From: Icerya purchasi
Taxonomy: Eukaryota; Arthropoda; Insecta; Hemiptera; Monophlebidae
Direction of reading: 5' to 3'
Length of the DNA stretch: 64,000 bases
Assembly (NCBI GenBank): GCA_039619475.1
Contig: CM077115.1
Location: 554,674,826 to 554,738,825, forward strand
Notes under the pieces: model-generated
Database searches by the model: none
The model's input: only the letters and a program-made list of their open reading frames with translations
What the model was told of the DNA's origin: nothing
Translations under genes and position numbers: made by a program
Shown here: positions 24,434 through 37,374 of the stretch, in pieces
How the letters are laid out: each line of letters begins with the position of its first letter
How positions within the stretch are numbered: the first letter of the stretch is position 1

Positions 24434-26280
24434 TACCCGTGCAATATATAATAAATGTTAAAAGTACAGAAGTATGTGTGGTACGGTTAATGTTTTGTTT
24501 TAACAAATAAGGATAATAATAAAAAAAATAAACAAGTAAATAAAAAATAACAAATGGTTAAATGTGTAGAATAAAAGATATGCTGAAAACTATAACTTAT
24601 TTATAATGACCCGGTCTGTAAAAAACAGGATAAAGACAGGAGGAAAGTAGAAAAAAGATTTTGATAATAATTTCGTCTCTCAGTTACGAAGTTTTGTGAA
24701 TTTAACAATCTCTGTTACCATAATTACTATTGAATTATTACTTAGGTTCAGTTAATGCATTAATCAAACACGATATTTCTAATTATCATTTCATTTTTCT
24801 TAACGCTGGATGGCAATCGCAAAATGATTAATACACTTATTTATGACTAACACTGTCGGCAAATTGTGGTTTTTGCCATGGCGAAGTGCACTAGACCGCA
24901 TGTATGTATATAGATTACCAAACTGCATCTCCTATATACTATGCAACTATAATTATTTACTTTTTTACGATTTTACCGATCAGTTATTATTCAGTTTCAA
25001 TATCAGTAGGTTACATGTTATACTATTGTTTTGTTCTATTTTAGTTATAAGTTATTTTTAAATTACATGTGTCATTTTATGATCTTTTAAAAACTACCTT
25101 TTTAACATTTCTTCGCTTGATTTTTTTTGGGCAAAATTGTCTGGTTTATTGAGTTTTAATTTGTGTATATAAATATTTATTTTTGACATGGCCAACAGGC
25201 CAGTAAGTATGTACATTTTTTTTTTTTTTTTTGGCACATTTATTTTGCTTCTGTATTTTGTACATCTAATCAATTAACCTTATTGATTAAAACTTATCTA
25301 TAGTTATGTACATATAAACTGGATTCTTTCGAATCCCCCCCACCCCCCACCTGTGCAAGTCTTCTATAATTCTTATAGCATAGTTGACCTTAGTTGACTA
25401 TTAATCAGGGTCTTTTCGTTCATGTTAATTATAAAAATTAACAAAACGAATAAATTTAATTTACAGTTTGTGCGGTAATTTCTATTATAACTTCCATAAT
25501 TCAAATGCGTTACTAAATAACGCAAAAACGTAACAGCATTTCTCATTATCCTTAGCGCGAGAATAACGTGTTCATATTAATATATGCAAAAAATCGTTCA
25601 GCCATAAACGATTAATTCATTATTTTATAACGATATTAATTTATTTTTTTTTTAAGTAATTACAACGCGATACAGCCTGCAACTACCTAAGCAATCATAG
25701 TACGTCAGCCCCGTACGTAGACTAAATAAATGGCAAGAGTTGTTTGGAAGCATGTCAGTCGGTGATCTGCTACCATGTAAACTATCGAAATGTGTGCATT
25801 CCAAAGAGACATTCTACGGCGAAATTGTTACTTCATTATTCGATAAAAAATATGAATTTAAAAACAAAAAAATAATAAATCGGTAGCACCGATGTTTCAC
25901 TGGAACAAAAGACGATGCCAAATGGACAGACCGAAATAATAGAGTCAATTTAATCAGGCACACTCTCTTCTTCATAATTTTTATTATACTTTATATTTTG
26001 GAAATTGAATTTTGCAAACTTTCTTTATTTTTTTTTTGAAATAAATAAAATTATTTTTTGAGACTGATAAAGATAAAAATTGTTTTTCCGTTTTTTCCCC
26101 GTTCTTTTTTTAATATTATTATTTTTTTTTTTTTTATTTAATTTATAGCGCAGGTGGAATTACCAACATATACCTGAGAATTATCCCATTAGGTTGTTAT
26201 TTCCTGAAAAAAAGATACCACATTTAATTCACCCGCTTCGAAGGAGTTGCCGGTATTCTTATATGACTCGCAAGTCAGCT
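23200..26280. other. intronic non-coding stretch
   Basis: No exon is supported. There is a (TA)n tract at 24405-24435, a T-run at 25218-25235 after GGCCAACAGGCCAGTAAG (a retroposon-like tail in reverse), and poly(T) near 26117-26136. Confidence 0.45.
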
Positions 26281-26291
26281 GAAGGAAATTC

Positions 26292-26342
26292 TATATAAAA
26301 GGGCACACAGTTAACAGGAAAACATTCTGAGAAACAGTCATG
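26292..26342 (+). promoter_or_regulatory. candidate TATA promoter with ATG followed at once by a splice donor
   Basis: TATATAAAAGGGC starts at 26292, and ATG at 26340-26342 lies 48 bases on, followed directly by GTGAGA. Some insect secreted or cuticle genes have a strong TATA box and a first exon that stops just after the start codon. No second exon in a matching phase was found, and joining ATG to the exon at 28394 would break the frame. It may be chance or part of a transposon. Confidence 0.28.
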
Positions 26343-26799
26343 GTGAGAGCTAGGCATATCTTACCTCGATCGGTTCAGCGCTGAGGATTCTCCGTATATA
26401 AAATGAATAAGTAGCCGCGAGCACTCGCACTATGTGGCTTTACTCCGGGAAATTATATCGATGTTCACTGAAAAAAGTGGTGCATCGTTAGGCATAAGAA
26501 TTGATAGTGCCTCCTTAGCCAGCAAATCCGGCCTTTACCAAGCACTCCAGCGTGACCGTAAGCCGAATTTGGTATCCAGAAACAGTGGATTTATTTTTGA
26601 TAATCTCTGATCTTTGACGGAAAAATCAATTAGGACTAGAACGAAATCGAAGGGAATTTTCACTATCAAATGAACTTTTTGTGATGGCGCCAATGACATG
26701 GGACAGTCTTTTAAGCAGAAATGAATTCCGTATAATTTTGTATGCTTTAACAAGAAATAATCATCTCTTCTTCTTCTTCTCGTTTCGGCCAACTATGGG

Positions 26800-27850
26800 C
26801 CACGTAATTTCAGTTGTCGTTCTTTCTTTTGGCCTTTATTTGCGCCCAATATTCCTTTATTCGTTCACTCTTTCTTTCCAGCGTCCGTGATGTACCTTTT
26901 CGTATTTTCGGGTTTTCTTTAAATTGCTTTCCTCCTGTTAAATCTCTCAGATTGACATGAATATCTCCAACTGTGATTTGCATTTCCCTCATATCCCGTT
27001 CTGTTTCTTTTTTGTTTTTTTTTTTTGGTTTTGTACGTAAGAAAATATTCTGTTACTTAGTCTTGTGTGTTGTTCATTCTCATGATATGTCCATAAAAAC
27101 CGATTCTCCTATTTCTAATTTTTTCTGTTATATTTTCATCGTTAGTATATAGTTCACTGTTGTGTCTTCTCGTATAGATGTTATTTTCTTCAGCTTGGTC
27201 ACAAATTTTCCTTAGTATCTTTCTTTCCTTGAATTCTAGTTTTTCAATGAGCCCTTTTTTATTTAATATAAGACACTCTGACGCATAAAGCGCTTCCGGC
27301 AGAACTACCGTGTTATAGTGCCTAAGTTTAGCGTTAAAGGACAAAGACTTTTTCCTGTATATTTCTTTTGTCAGTCGGTATGATATTTCCATTTTATTAA
27401 CTCGAACTCCTATCGCTGGCTTCTCAGACTTATTCACTTCTATCAATTCTCCTAAATATTTAAATTGTTCTACTTTCTTAATTCTATTAGAACCTAGGTT
27501 TAGCCATTCTGGTGCTTCCTTCGCATTGGTCGTAAATTTTGTTTTTCCCAAAAGATATCCGTAACCATGCTTTTGCAGCTTGCGTGCTTAACTTACTTAT
27601 TTGCATTTCCGCTACCATTATAGAATTTGACAAAATCACCAGGTCATCTGCAAAAGCCAGGCAGTGTTCACCTTAATTCCTTTATTTTTATATCCTATCG
27701 TGATCCCGCTGTCCAAATTTTCCTTAATCATTTTTTACGCTACTCGCGAATCATCTTTTCCAGTACACAATTAAGCAGTAGGGGCGACAGCCCCTTTGCC
27801 GCACTCCAGTGTTGATTTTAAAGGTCTCAGAAATTTCCCCTCTAAATTTT
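26800..27850 (-). mobile_element. LINE reverse-transcriptase C-terminal fragment
   Basis: The minus-strand frame 27551-27057 (164 codons) reads the thumb and C-terminal region of a LINE reverse transcriptase: FKYLGELIE, NAKLRHYNTVVLPEALYASE, ERKILRKI and RRIGFYGHIMRM. After a stop and an A-rich insertion, 26992-26810 continues with DIHVNLRDL and RKSERIKEYWAQIKAKRK, a basic tail typical of this LINE group. Upstream pieces at 27850-27560 hold a damaged palm remnant around a readable ADD-like stretch with several stops. The 5' half of the element is absent. It lies inside the host intron in antisense orientation. Confidence 0.75.
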
Positions 27851-28393
27851 CATTGTTTTTCTTTGTTGTTTTTTTTTCGAATTATTGATTTCCGCTTGCC
27901 CTTGGAATTTTTTATTTTTATATATTTTAATAGGATAAATGGGTAGTTTTTTTTTTTTAATTTATTTATTCTCTCCTTTTTTAAGTTTTTTTTCCTTTTT
28001 ATGTTTGTTTTTTTTTGCGCTTGGGTGAATTCATTTGGTTACTAATATGCCAATGCAAGAAACTGAACGTTATGATTTTTTTTTTTTTTTTTAACAAATA
28101 GGAACCAAATCTATTTTTCCTGGGCTCTAAAAAAAAAATCCAATTTTGCTGTTCGTTATTTTCATAGTCGGAGCCAAATCTTTATTGATACTTTTACTTT
28201 AGTGACATTCCTTACACCCTTTTTTTCTCGCTTTAATTGCAGTTGTCGATTTGTCCGATTTCAACCTATCTAGTTACTGGCGAAATTTCCAATTGATAAT
28301 GTTTAATTAATAGAATAACGTTAATTTGAAAGCTAAATTAAAGCTGCCCAAAATTTATTTCAATTAATTAATTACGAATGTGTTTATTTTCAG

Positions 28394-28473
28394 GTCCCTG
28401 GTCTATTATTGCGTCTATACTTGTAATAGCGTGTCTGGTTGCCTCCATTTTATTGATTATTGGAATCATACAG
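28394..28473 (+). CDS. exon of the split membrane-protein gene (membrane segment)
   Basis: A TTTATTTTCAG acceptor precedes 80 bases that end at CAG before GTGAAAAG. Two leading bases complete a codon begun in the previous exon, and 26 full codons follow: PWSIIASILVIACL, then VASILLIIGIIQ. This is one uninterrupted hydrophobic helix with a Pro-Trp lead. The exon ends in phase 0, which fits the next exon at 34185 exactly. The short four-pass insect membrane-protein families (LAPTM-like or DUF4728-like) have this plan, but that family link is inference from topology only. Confidence 0.8.
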
Positions 28474-29655
28474 GTGAAAAGATAATTACATTTTACGTTA
28501 TGTATGCGTGCATACATATATATATATATATTATGAACATAAGTGAAAGGTGACGTTGTTTACAAATATGCCACAGTTCCAATTATAACAAGTAACAATA
28601 ATATTATTTGCGACAAAACAAAGCGTCTTTTTCGTCGCAATTTAACAAATTTATCATGTTTCTCCAGTACACTCGTCTTACGGGTATCCCGATGAAAATG
28701 GCGGGGGGACAGAAGATGCATTACATTCTTATTATTAACTTTTTTTCTTTTTTTTTTTGTATATTTACAAATCCGAACTATTTAATTTAAAGTATCCGAT
28801 GTGCGGTATGATGAAATTTTTATAAACCGCATGAATTCAGTGGTGGAGGGTTAGGATTATTAGAAAGAAGCGGTATTTGAAATTTCGTACGTCTAAGAAT
28901 AGTAGTCAAGAGCGCAAGTAAATACAATTTTAAACATTCATTAACTAACAAACCTAGGTGGTACTTTCAATATCCAGTCGGAGCTTTGCAAATTTGAAAC
29001 ATGTGGGTTCGAATTAATTAATAATAACCGGAAAAATAATCAAAAACCAGTGAAAATCCAATAACCCGGATTACGGCGAATTTTGCTTTGGAAAATTATG
29101 AAATTTTCTAGCAGTCGATGCATCGATGTATCGGATGTTGGTCACCGAACAGCTGCCTTCCTATGTACCTCCGAATGTTACTCAGTGTAACGGATAAAGC
29201 TTAAAAAGTCAAAGCTTGGAATCAGGATTGCTACGTAGATAATGATCAAGCTCAGTTGCTCTTTTCAGGGATCAAGATATAGGGCACTCGTTAAAATTTC
29301 TAACCTAATGTCAAAAATTAAAGTTTAAGAATGCGATAACAGATTGAAATCGACATTTCAAAAAAATCTGGAAATTTTCCAAGAAATGAAATAAAAAAAA
29401 AAAAACCGCAGAGAGAATTAAGCGCGCAAATCTCACGCAAGACACAGTCACCTGACTCATCTTCTGTGTGAAAAAAAATAGTTACGAAAGCGAGGTTGAT
29501 TTCTTCAAAAGGCGGAGATAAAGGAGGAAACGTCAATGACAGACATTTTAGATGCTCTAACTAAATATCATTTAGGGGGTAAGTAACTAACAAAAAGTTA
29601 CGATTAAAAAAAGTAACTAGCCAACTTCAGGACTATGTGCGTAAAAAAATTTTAT
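28474..29655. other. intronic non-coding stretch
   Basis: (TA)n near 28514-28532 and an A-run at 29393-29405. No exon is supported. Confidence 0.45.
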
Positions 29656-29658
29656 TAT

Positions 29659-29896
29659 GTAAAAATTATGCCAAGTCTTCTTTCTTAAAGTCATTAGAAG
29701 TGTTTCCGCGGTGGGCGTAGAAAAATATTAATTGATAAATTGTGCAGACTCGGCTAATTTTCAATACGGAGCAGCGTGACATTCAGATCTTTGCAAAACT
29801 TGTTCAGTCTGTGCAATTTATTAATTAATATTTTTTGCGCTCCACATCGAAACACTGCTAATGTCTTTAAGAAAAAACACTTGGCATAATTTCTAC
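29659..29896. repeat. inverted repeat with 91-bp arms
   Basis: The left arm 29659-29750 and right arm 29806-29896 are reverse complements at roughly 80% by eye. Blocks include AATTATGCCAAGT against ACTTGGCATAATT, TTCTTAAAG against CTTTAAGAA, AATATTAATTGATAAATT against AATTTATTAATTAATATT, and GCAGACT against AGTCTGTGC. The spacer is 55 bases. This is a foldback MITE or hairpin locus inside a host intron; no flanking duplication was identified. Confidence 0.78.
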
Positions 29897-29921
29897 TTGG
29901 TTTTCAGCTACACGTATAATC

Positions 29922-29966
29922 CGGACGCGTTTTTGATGCGATTATTATTATACAAAAACGCGTCCG
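29922..29966. repeat. perfect 14-bp hairpin beside the 91-bp inverted repeat
   Basis: CGGACGCGTTTTTG (29922-29935) pairs perfectly with CAAAAACGCGTCCG (29953-29966) around a 17-base AT-rich loop. It starts only 26 bases after the larger foldback ends, so the two may be one compound element. Confidence 0.82.
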
Positions 29967-29969
29967 CTA

Positions 29970-32900
29970 TGTCACATTATTGAAATACGTGTTTCTCTGA
30001 ATATTTTTGGTATGGTATGGAGTGTCTCTTAGGTGAGAGCCAGAATTACTTAGATGCTTGAGTATTACGGAAGATTTTGAAATAGGAGAAAGCCGCTGTA
30101 GCAATCATTTTAAAAAAATTCGTTAACCTAGTGCGTGTATACGTCGTTAATTGTGTCTGGCCTGTTCGGTAATGCATAGCGAATATTACTAACAATCTTT
30201 CCGCTCACTAAATTCCTATCACTCCGTAGCAGCTTCCTGACACATTCTTCCGTTACGGAGACATACATATATATATATATTTGTATGCGCCTGTTTTGTA
30301 TACATGTGCGTGAGTCGAATAACCAATGATAGTAGAATATTTCTTTGATCGTATTTTTTTCGATGAATTTTTAATTTCTTCGTTCTACTTTAATTTCTGA
30401 TCGTGTTTTGATAATTTTTCTCGAGATATTACGGGAAAATATACATTTTTACGGAGGATTTTCTTCTATCACTCGCAAAGTATTTTGTTTAAAATGAATA
30501 AAGCGATACATGGAACTACTACGTATCGTGATTAGGTCGAAACATAGTTTGTTTCTTCTTTTTCGTTTAAGTTTAGCGACTTTGAAAAAAAAAAAATATA
30601 TGTAATCATCTTAATGCAGTGCATACTCCATTAGGCAGTTTTATGGTTATTTAACTGATAAAGCAAGTAATCGGCTCAAATTAATCACATTCAAAATCAA
30701 TAAAAAAGAAGGGAATTATTTCATTAGATCTTCATTATTTATGTTTTGTAGTACGTTCTTCGATAAATTGATCTTTTAAAGCGGGAAAAACATTTAAATG
30801 AGCAGCAAAAGCCGGTCAAATGATTCAGGTTTCTATGAAACCAAATTGTTACCTTGAACACCATCACTCACACACACACACACACACACACACACTGAGT
30901 CCTTGAACGAATTTGGAAACCTGCGAACATCATACAGACCAGCCAGGATAATATTTGAGATGAACCGGAAGCCATGATGATCTTCGCACTTCTCAGTCCA
31001 AAATGTAACCTCTGGATAGTTCAAAATTTTGTAGAACGCAATAATTTTTTTTGTTAGCTCCGGTTGTGTGCTGTAGGAGAGGAAAACATTTTTCTCGTTT
31101 GTTCGGTCGTTCATACACTGTTAATTACGATGTTTTACGGCTTTATTATTAATTCGAAGCATCAATTTCATTCAACTTATCTCTTACAATAGTTATTATT
31201 CTACATGTTCCCGATTGATTGATCCACACTATTTCATTATCCTCTCTATTTGGCTTTGTGAAGGAACTCACTCGAAGAGTACGCTTTCTTCGCAGTCTAA
31301 CAATTTCCGCTCATCTATCCACTGCTGCAATTCCGATAAATAATACTGCTAAGGATACGGTTATTTACGAATTTTTTCATATAGCATACGTAAACTTTTA
31401 TTACTGGTCAGCTGAAAATTATGATTGCGCTCTTGTATTCTTGTACACTCTTAATGCCGATTTATTCGAATTAAAAGCCGTCAACGGACTATCACAGTCC
31501 TCATAATGTTCAAAATAAAATTTTTAGTCGTATATAAAATTAGACGGATACTTTTAAACACTTACAAAATATGTGACATTTCTATAATTCTTTTTTATTC
31601 TTCAAAGCGTGAAATATTTTTTACATCCGGGTAACAAAATAAAATCCCGCGTAATTGCACCGTTCTTTAATTTTGATGTAATATTTTTTTGCAATGGATC
31701 CGTGTCAGTAAAATATAGAAGCGATTATTTAAAACTTCTGATACACGACCAGTTTAGGGAGAAAATAAAAAAAGTATTAATTATTTATTTATTTATTTAT
31801 TTTTTAGTTTGCACACAGAGGGTTTATCGTAGTAGTCAAAAGAAAATTACATTCTAATATAATCGCGAGATGAAATAGAGTTAACGAACGGCGAAGAGAG
31901 TGGAGGAATAAAAGGGGCCTTGTAAGAAGAAGGAAAATAAAAGATCCAAAATTAAAAATAAAAGTAAAAGCATTTAACAAAGAAACACTCGGAAAAAATG
32001 TAATCTGCGTACGCGAATGAGGAAAAGAACAGTAAAAAAGCATTAAACGAAATAGAAAATGAGACGCTGGGCTGCGATCAAAACGATGACGACAGGCAGA
32101 AAAGAACGATTGAAATGAGAAAAGTCGTAGTACTAGCAGAGCTAAAAATGCAGATTTACCTGAATAGACAAGTAAAAATATAGGAGATTGGAAAAGAAAC
32201 ATCATGTTGATAATCGTTAAAGCTGGAAATTCTTGACCTGAAAGTGTTAAAAGGAATTGTAAGGAATCAGCCCGATTGTGTTGCCCTTAAAAACCAGCAT
32301 GATACTAGGAATCCACAAAAAGTAAATTCGGAAACAGCGAAATATAGTATTCGAATAAGAGATATTGTAAAGTCTCTGTACTGTAAAGGAGGAGAGTGGT
32401 AAAATATCTAGAATCGAGAGAATCAGGAGTATCGAGAGTATCGAGAGTATCGAGAATATCGAGAGTAGGAATTTATCGATACTATTAATGGAGGAAGTGT
32501 AGAATACGAAAAATAGCTGTGAATTTCGCCCAGTTAGAGGTAATTTGATGTTACACTTTTTTTTTGTCCTCACCACTAGAGGGAACTGACCCTATCATCA
32601 CAGAAAGCCTGAGCTTAAAAATATTTCCAACTTGATACGCATGTGCTTATTGATGATATAAAGAAAACAAGAATAGAATGATCGAAGTATTAAGGAAAGT
32701 GTATACAGGAAACGTAATAAGGAATAAGTTGATTTTAAGAAAATTGGAATACATTATGTTCTTTGATTTACGTAGGATAAGATGAATTGAAGGATCTCTA
32801 TAGTAGCAAGGAAAAGGCAAAAGAGACTTAAACAGATTCAATTTTTTAACCGGAGAATTGTTAAAATAGTTTATGATTTAGTGAAAAGTGAGTTTTATCG

Positions 32901-34184
32901 AGGAAGACAAATGTACTGGGAAGAGAGAACTAAAGTCCTCGAACAATTTTTATTTATTAAGGTAGGATTTCAAGGACGTAAAGTGAAGACAAAACATGAA
33001 GGTTTGGTAAAACTATTTTTAAAAAAAACTCGAAAAATTATCCTTGCAACATTAGCAAATTGACTTTAGAAGAAAAATGTCTCGTTTTACACCGCTTAAT
33101 AATACCGGAAAAAACATTTAATTTAAAACGTTATAGTCCGTTCAACGAAAATGTGCCGATGGAAAAAAGTCTATATAATTCGACATTTATTATACCCCCC
33201 CCCCCCCCACGCCGGCTAAAAATGCTACGATGTTACCCCAATAGTACTAAGATTTTAAGTCAAAATAAATGCTCATTTAAATAGTGGGAAGTTCATTTTT
33301 TGTTGTTTTAGTTCATTTAATTAATATCATTTTTAATAATAGAAATTATTAAAATTAAATTGTGAAAAGAAATAAAAATTCCAATTTGAATTTGAATAAT
33401 ATTAAACATTTGGCAACAACACTGAAATATCGAATTATATCGACTTTTTTCCATATTTTCGTTGAACGGACTATAATTAAAGAGTTGTGTTTTATTTTTT
33501 TTTTATATTTATTTTATTATTATTATTATTATTATTATTTTGAAGGAAGACGTCAACTTTGGTTATCTCATAGCGGTTTTAATTTAATATTTTGAATCGA
33601 GATTCGTACGCACCACTGCCTAACTTATGAACTACGGTGGATGCTTTTTTCTGAATAGTCTTACTCGAAAAAACAAAAATTAAATTAAAGAAAGGCGGAT
33701 TGTAGAAAAATATTTTTCATCAAATCCTAAAAAATAATAACTGAAAAAGAGGGTGTATTTGGTTTTTAAATAAGTCTGATAATGAACGCAAAAAGAAAAA
33801 GAACCTTCTTATTTAACATATTGCTCTCTTACCTTACGTTCTATTTGTATTTATGCGTCTAACCTTTTTGCAAACAACCTTCGAATAGATTAAAATTTTT
33901 ATAATCCTCCAGTTGACATTTGCCGATGATCAAGAATGTTCTAGACCAATTCAAAAATAGCTAAGATGTCACAACGGCATGAGTGCAGTAAACGGTTTTG
34001 TTTCGTACGCACTCTATTATAAACGATACTTCTTTCTGTTTTGTCAATTACATTAACTTAAAGTAAGCGAAGTTTTTTCCTAAACGAAATACCACTACAT
34101 AACTATGCTGCAGTAGATGATTGATAATTTATGTTATTGCGCGCGCGAATGATTAATAATAATTACGTGAATGCATAATTTCAG
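29970..34184. other. intron, mostly non-coding
   Basis: It contains (CA)n at 30867-30894, (ATTT)n near 31787-31805, a purine-rich segment 31870-32180 whose complement gives CT-rich, LINE-like low-complexity frames, poly(C) at 33196-33209 and (ATT)n at 33521-33540. None of the 60-130-codon frames has a recognisable domain. Confidence 0.45.
32428..32465. repeat. 9-bp tandem repeat
   Basis: AGTATCGAG is repeated three times, followed by a variant AATATCGAG and a partial unit. A related AATCGAGAG lies just upstream. Confidence 0.85.
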
Positions 34185-34323
34185 GATAATGCAACTTTCG
34201 TGAAAGTTTTTGTGGTCGTCGGAATAATTGCCCTAGTGGTCGACATAATTTTCGACTTGGCCGCTGTTTTGTCCGGTCATCTGACCATTGGATCAGCAAT
34301 AATTGCCATAGTTATACAAGTTT
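34185..34323 (+). CDS. exon of the split membrane-protein gene (two hydrophobic segments)
   Basis: The exon follows an ATAATTTCAG acceptor, starts in phase 0 and ends before a consensus GTAAGTAT donor with one spare base. It codes 46 residues. A short loop DNATFVK leads into VFVVVGIIALVVDIIF, an interruption DLAAVLSGHLTIGS, then AIIAIVIQV. Entry phase matches the exon at 28394-28473 and exit phase matches 46402. This three-way agreement, together with the hydrophobic pattern, is the best evidence for a real host gene in the window. Confidence 0.85.
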
Positions 34324-34329
34324 GTAAGT

Positions 34330-37300
34330 ATAAAATGAACTTAATAGCGCTAATGAAATTACTTCGATCTAGAAATTCCGTTTACGCTAATCTTAATAAA
34401 GATTTAATTGTTACATTTTCGTTTATCTGAAATCTGTAGGCTTCTTGCAACCTATAAATGATCGTTCCAATTTATTTTAGCCATCCAATGCTGAGAAACG
34501 AATATTTTTACCTGCTCAATGAAAAGATTGCATTAAAATTTTTTAATCTCGGGCACTGAAGTGTGTGCCTAACCGTAATTCCTAAAAATGACCATATACT
34601 GCAACAAGAAGAATAAATTTTTTAATTTATTTTTTCTCTCTACCGCATATACATAACTACCTTTAATGAATTGTAATATAACTGGCTATTGAAAAAGTAC
34701 CGACATCGTTATTTTCGCTTTCTTTTTTCTTCTAGGCAGAAACTTACAATGACGTTACCAGACTTGAATATTTTTTCTCGTCACTTCTCTATCCACTAGT
34801 ATGAAAAATAAAAATTTAGCCGTTGACGGCGGAAGAAGTTTGAACGGTTTTGTGTGAAAAAAAAGCCTCTTTTTGATGCCGGATCTAACGGAAATAAAAA
34901 GAGTAGTAAAAATCTCCGTGTAAAATCGGTGACTATACAATAAAAAGAATATTGTACGCTACTGTAATGTGACTTTGTGGTAGCTTTATTTTTTACTTTT
35001 TTCTCATTTCGCGTTTACTAACGAGGGTCAGGATAAGTAAAAAAGAAATAAATACTCCGAATTATTATGAACAGAAAGTTGTGAGGAAGAAAATGGCGAT
35101 ATCGATAAGTACCCCCGAGGAAGGAAGAAGAAATATCAGGAAAATGGAAAAAATTTAGAGTCCATGATGGCTTATGAAATCATAAAGAATAAAAGAAGTT
35201 CGCGTTGTCCGTGTCATTTCAAAGAGCTGACCTCAAAAGGACCCTTTCCGAATCAAGGTTATTATTGGACGAGCTGGAGAAGTTCAACCGATGAATTAGT
35301 GTTAACACAACGTGGCCACATTTTTAACTCGCACGGTTCTATATCTGGTCGCGATCCCGTAATTAAGCGGAGCCCACAATGCTCCCCGGAAGAAATTAAT
35401 AATGGAAGGCTAAGCAATAGATCGTCGTAAATTACTTTCGCTGTACGTATTGAATAGACCGAGATTTTTAGAGATTGCGTAATTTATGCCGAATGTGTAA
35501 ATGGAAAAGGATTCGGGAACTTGGTTGTAGAGCGTGGTTTCTTTCGTACCCACAGCAATTCGTGCGAAAGTTTGTCGAACTAAATCTGATGGTAATGCCC
35601 TGAAATTCTGCGATTGTTTTTTAAAGTAATCCTCTGAAATTCTGTAAAAATTAAAAGGCATTCTCCATTATTCTCGGAGAGGATTTGATCAATCTGCTAC
35701 AAAATTATTTTTACTACTATACTCCTCTCGTGTATTAAGCGAGATAGTTTGAATGCATTCTTTATGTCACGATAACTAGAATGCAAATCAGCGCATGTAC
35801 GCAGTAGTGAGCTTCGCTTTCTGACGTAATCTGGAGACCAAAACCCGGTTTTTTAGTGATATCTATTAAATGTTCTCATGTTTTTTTTATTTTGTGATAG
35901 TTAATTTGCTTTTGCAAATAAAAACGACTTTTAGCCAAATGGCTTATTGCCAGGTCAAAAAAAAAAAAAAAAAACAAAAAAAAAAAAACACTTTAATTAC
36001 ATCGAAAATTTTCAGAATAAATAAAATTTAAAAACATCGTTACTAGCATTAACCTCCTTTTCATTAGGCGGGGAAAAAGTAATGTTATGATTTCAAAAAA
36101 TGGAGACGTTATATGTCGTCGCGTGCTTTTTTAGCCTCCGTATGGACCACCGATTTTAATGATTCTTTGTTTATTCGAAAGTATAATGGCCGCTGATGGT
36201 ATTATATGAATGTCGATGAATCACAGCTATTCGTTAGTTATCAAAAAATAACGTGAAAAAAGGAAATATCTCTTTGGAGAAACTTTTAGCAGCGTAACAA
36301 ACTCTATTGACATTTAATATATCGTCGAATGTGTTTATTCGCCACGGAAACATATATTGAGATCAGACTAATTCTTAAAAATTTTCAAACATTATCAATG
36401 TTAATTACCACTGATTAATATCGATTCGAAAAAGAAAAAAACAAATTTGAACAACGCCGTCTGATCGGCACTGACAAAAATAGTACACGGTATTATTAAA
36501 CATTATTATTGCGTACAACAATTTTTGGCAGTCTGAACTGACTTCAACGATGATGATACTCCTTTGCTTATTAGAAAGTGTATCGGTCGGCGATGATCCC
36601 ATTTTGAGTTCAGTTGAGTATCGGTAGATTAGCCGACAAAGTAGACGTTAAAAAGAGAATTTCCCTTAAGAGAAATATTTTCTTTGCTTAGTATATAGCC
36701 TGATAAAAAGTAGGCAAACGATGTTCATTAGACATAAGGAAAATATGAATCCTGAAATTTTTAAAATTAAAGGGGCGATGAACGCGACTTAAAGCATTAC
36801 TAATCGTAGATCGAATAAAGTGAATTTTTAAAGCCTTCAAAGCGCGATTTACAAGCTCATCATTGACGGAATTTAAACATTACACTCTTGAAGTAATACT
36901 CAACTCTTTGTACGGGAACATAGAGGAATTTTAGATTAACCGCATTATCGTTCAAAAATACTCGCACCAAAAATTACGAAATAATATTCCTATTTTTAAA
37001 TATTTACATTAAAAATTCAAATACGCCGAACAGTGAAAAATAATTATTCGGTAAAAAATAATTCCCATTATATATGTATAGTAAAGTATACCCTTAAAAA
37101 CGGGGGGATATTACGATTATTCGCAAGCGATATTTATACTTTAATTAAAGTCTCGATACACCAAATTTAAATTGCAACAATTAAGAAACCGCATTAAACG
37201 TTTCTGATGTTTTTAATGCCTGACGGTAGATAGCCGAGCGATTATTATTATGTTCATTTAATATGGTTTTTTAATATTGTTCTAATGCGAGTTTGCTGTT

Positions 37301-37370
37301 GACTCTAAAAAGTATTAGTGTTGTTTAAGAACAATCATAATACCTCATTTTAAAAATATATTTTATTGTA
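34330..37370. other. intronic non-coding stretch
   Basis: No exon recognised. An 88-codon plus frame at 35164-35430 has mixed composition but no motif. At 35937-35990 GCCAAATGGCTTATTGCCAG followed by long A-runs looks like a plus-strand retroposon 3' tail. Confidence 0.45.
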
Positions 37371-37374
37371 TAGG

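Noticed and set aside
25188..25202. Coding start ATGGCCAACAGGCCA before GTAAGTATG as a first exon
   Set aside because: Its phase does not match the next exon at 28394, and the sequence resembles a reversed retroposon tail next to a T-run.
30833..31114. 93-codon minus-strand protein
   Set aside because: Its end is translated from a (CA)n microsatellite and no domain is recognisable.
31804..32576. Minus-strand Ser/Leu/Phe-rich frames as a LINE C-terminus
   Set aside because: They are the complement of a purine-rich stretch and contain no RNase H or zinc motif; composition alone is not enough.
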